Shown here: positions 5,420-6,089 of the stretch, in pieces
Layout: every line of letters begins with the position of its first letter
Position numbering within the stretch: position 1 is the first letter of the stretch
Assembly (NCBI GenBank): GCA_018827845.1
Contig: JAHJXC010000050.1
Span: 1 to 6,089, forward strand
DNA from: Patescibacteria group bacterium
GTDB taxonomy: Bacteria; Patescibacteriota; Minisyncoccia; UBA9983
Length of the DNA stretch: 6,089 nt
Direction: 5' to 3'
The notes under the pieces: model-generated
The model's database searches: none
What the model was told of the DNA's origin: nothing
The model's input: only the letters and a program-made list of their open reading frames with translations
Position numbers and translations under genes: made by a program

Positions 5420-5459
5420 AAAAATTAAATGCCGGTGCTCTTAATTAAAGAGCGCCGGC
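5420..5459 (-). terminator. Rho-independent terminator of the upstream acyltransferase gene
   Basis: A 12-bp stem (5448-5459 with 5431-5442, one G-T wobble) has a 5-nt loop at 5443-5447. Its outer half is GC-rich (GCCGG/CCGGC). It begins 2 nt after the TGA stop of the upstream gene when read on the minus strand. The transcript side continues with ATTTAATTTTT (5430-5420), an interrupted U-tract. No plus-strand gene ends here. Confidence 0.8.
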
Positions 5460-5461
5460 TT

Positions 5462-6089
5462 TCAAACTGACAATAATTTTTCTTCTAAATCAGAGACATT
5501 GTTAATCTCTGATGATTTCACTGGTTCCCCCAGTGTTATTTTAACTTTCTCCCATATTCTGGGAAAAAGAAAGGAAGTTGAAGTAAAGGAAACTTTGTTG
5601 GGAATCACTTTCTCTCCGCCCTCTATCCAGACCGGCAGGATGTTTGCATGGCTCTTTTTTAGTAGATATTCTATACCAGACTTGAACTTTCTTATCTCTC
5701 GGTTCCCCTTTCTTCGGAAACCATCTGTGTCACCTTTAAACGTCCTGCCTCCTTCAGGAGAAATAATAATGATTCCTCCTTCATTCAACTTGTTAATCAT
5801 AAGTCTCATACTTCTAAGAATTTCTTTTGCGTTTTCTCTCTCAATGTAAATGCAAAAAATTCTAAAGGGCGCAAACCACCATTTATCAAAAAAATTCCTT
5901 TTGTCAGGGACTGAAAAAGGCACGAGTCGCAGATTAAAAAGATACCATGGGAAAAAGAGAAACGGCATTAAAACTGGTTCATATAAAGAGGGGTGATTGT
6001 AAATTACAATTAGCCCCTTTTTGGGAAAAATCAATTTTTTTCTCTCATATCCAACAACTTCGATTCTTTTAAAGAACTTGAGTATGCAG
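5462..6089 (-). CDS. Divergent PlsC-type acyltransferase, N-terminus beyond window edge
   Basis: The frame stays open to the window edge. The TTG at 6034 is not taken as the start, because the upstream residues (ILKFFKRIEVVGYERKK) read like the normal segment before block I of LPLAT acyltransferases. Block I is NHPSLYEP: His is followed at x4 by Glu (GAA, 5978-5980) instead of the usual Asp. Block II is CIYIER, block III SPEGGRT (PEG and the Arg retained) and block IV NILPVWIEG. Between blocks III and IV there is a longer basic stretch with RRKGNREIRKFKSG. The family fold is clear, but the acyl acceptor is not: lysophosphatidic acid, another lysolipid, or another acceptor are all open. The stop is TGA at 5464-5462, followed at once by a terminator, so it ends a transcript separate from the next acyltransferase gene. 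I assign no symbol because of the active-site change. Confidence 0.82.
   Translation of the reverse strand, partial: CILKFFKRIEVVGYERKKLIFPKKGLIVIYNHPSLYEPVLMPFLFFPWYLFNLRLVPFSVPDKRNFFDKWWFAPFRIFCIYIERENAKEILRSMRLMINKLNEGGIIIISPEGGRTFKGDTDGFRRKGNREIRKFKSGIEYLLKKSHANILPVWIEGGEKVIPNKVSFTSTSFLFPRIWEKVKITLGEPVKSSEINNVSDLEEKLLSV

Noticed and set aside
4606..5849. Plus-strand open frames at 4606-4791, 5108-5347 and 5499-5849
   Set aside because: Each lies opposite a well-supported minus-strand gene (7-helix protein and acyltransferases) and shows no domain, start signal or sensible composition.
6032..6034. TTG as the start of the divergent acyltransferase
   Set aside because: The frame is open to the window edge and the upstream residues fit the family's pre-block-I region; the true start lies outside.
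1..6089. A new defence, mobile or secretion system in this window
   Set aside because: All but one gene belong to familiar housekeeping or lipid families, and no transposase, integrase, CRISPR array, toxin pair or reverse transcriptase is visible; the unusual content is limited to short repeats and junctions.

Overview
This window is compact, moderately AT-rich bacterial DNA that uses the standard code: TAA, TAG and TGA all serve as stops and Trp is TGG. Housekeeping genes are packed 1-18 bp apart, clear Shine-Dalgarno sites are missing before most starts, -10-like boxes sit very close to start codons, and short palindromic insertions lie inside essential genes. Together these suggest a small-genome Candidate Phyla Radiation (Patescibacteria, Parcubacteria-like) bacterium. 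That assignment is an inference from style and cannot be proven from the window.

Plus strand (1-2640): the C-terminal part of cysS (cysteinyl-tRNA synthetase, entering just after the start of its KMSKS loop), then complete dnaB (replicative helicase) and complete recR (recombination mediator). A consensus extended -10 promoter overlaps the cysS stop codon and probably drives dnaB almost leaderlessly. The 65-bp gap between dnaB and recR is mostly a perfect 25-bp-arm inverted repeat with a second level of symmetry inside each arm.

Minus strand (6089 down to 2642), in transcription order: the C-terminal part of a PlsC-type acyltransferase with an H-x4-E variant of the active-site motif, open to the window edge; a rho-independent terminator; a second, canonical PlsC-type acyltransferase; an unrecognised seven-helix membrane protein; rmuC, joined to it by a 4-bp ATGA overlap; and rplU (ribosomal protein L21), which is not followed by rpmA here. 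The two gene strings converge, with only 1 bp between the recR and rplU stops.

Functionally the plus string covers translation, replication and recombinational repair. The minus string covers membrane lipid acylation, a membrane protein, a putative nuclease-fold DNA maintenance protein and a ribosomal protein. I see no CRISPR array, tRNA, rRNA, transposase, toxin-antitoxin pair or defence system. The unusual content is small-scale: nested palindromes, apparent in-frame palindromic micro-insertions in recR and rplU, a heptamer satellite in cysS, and promoters built out of upstream genes' final codons. No gap longer than about 80 bp lacks a gene.
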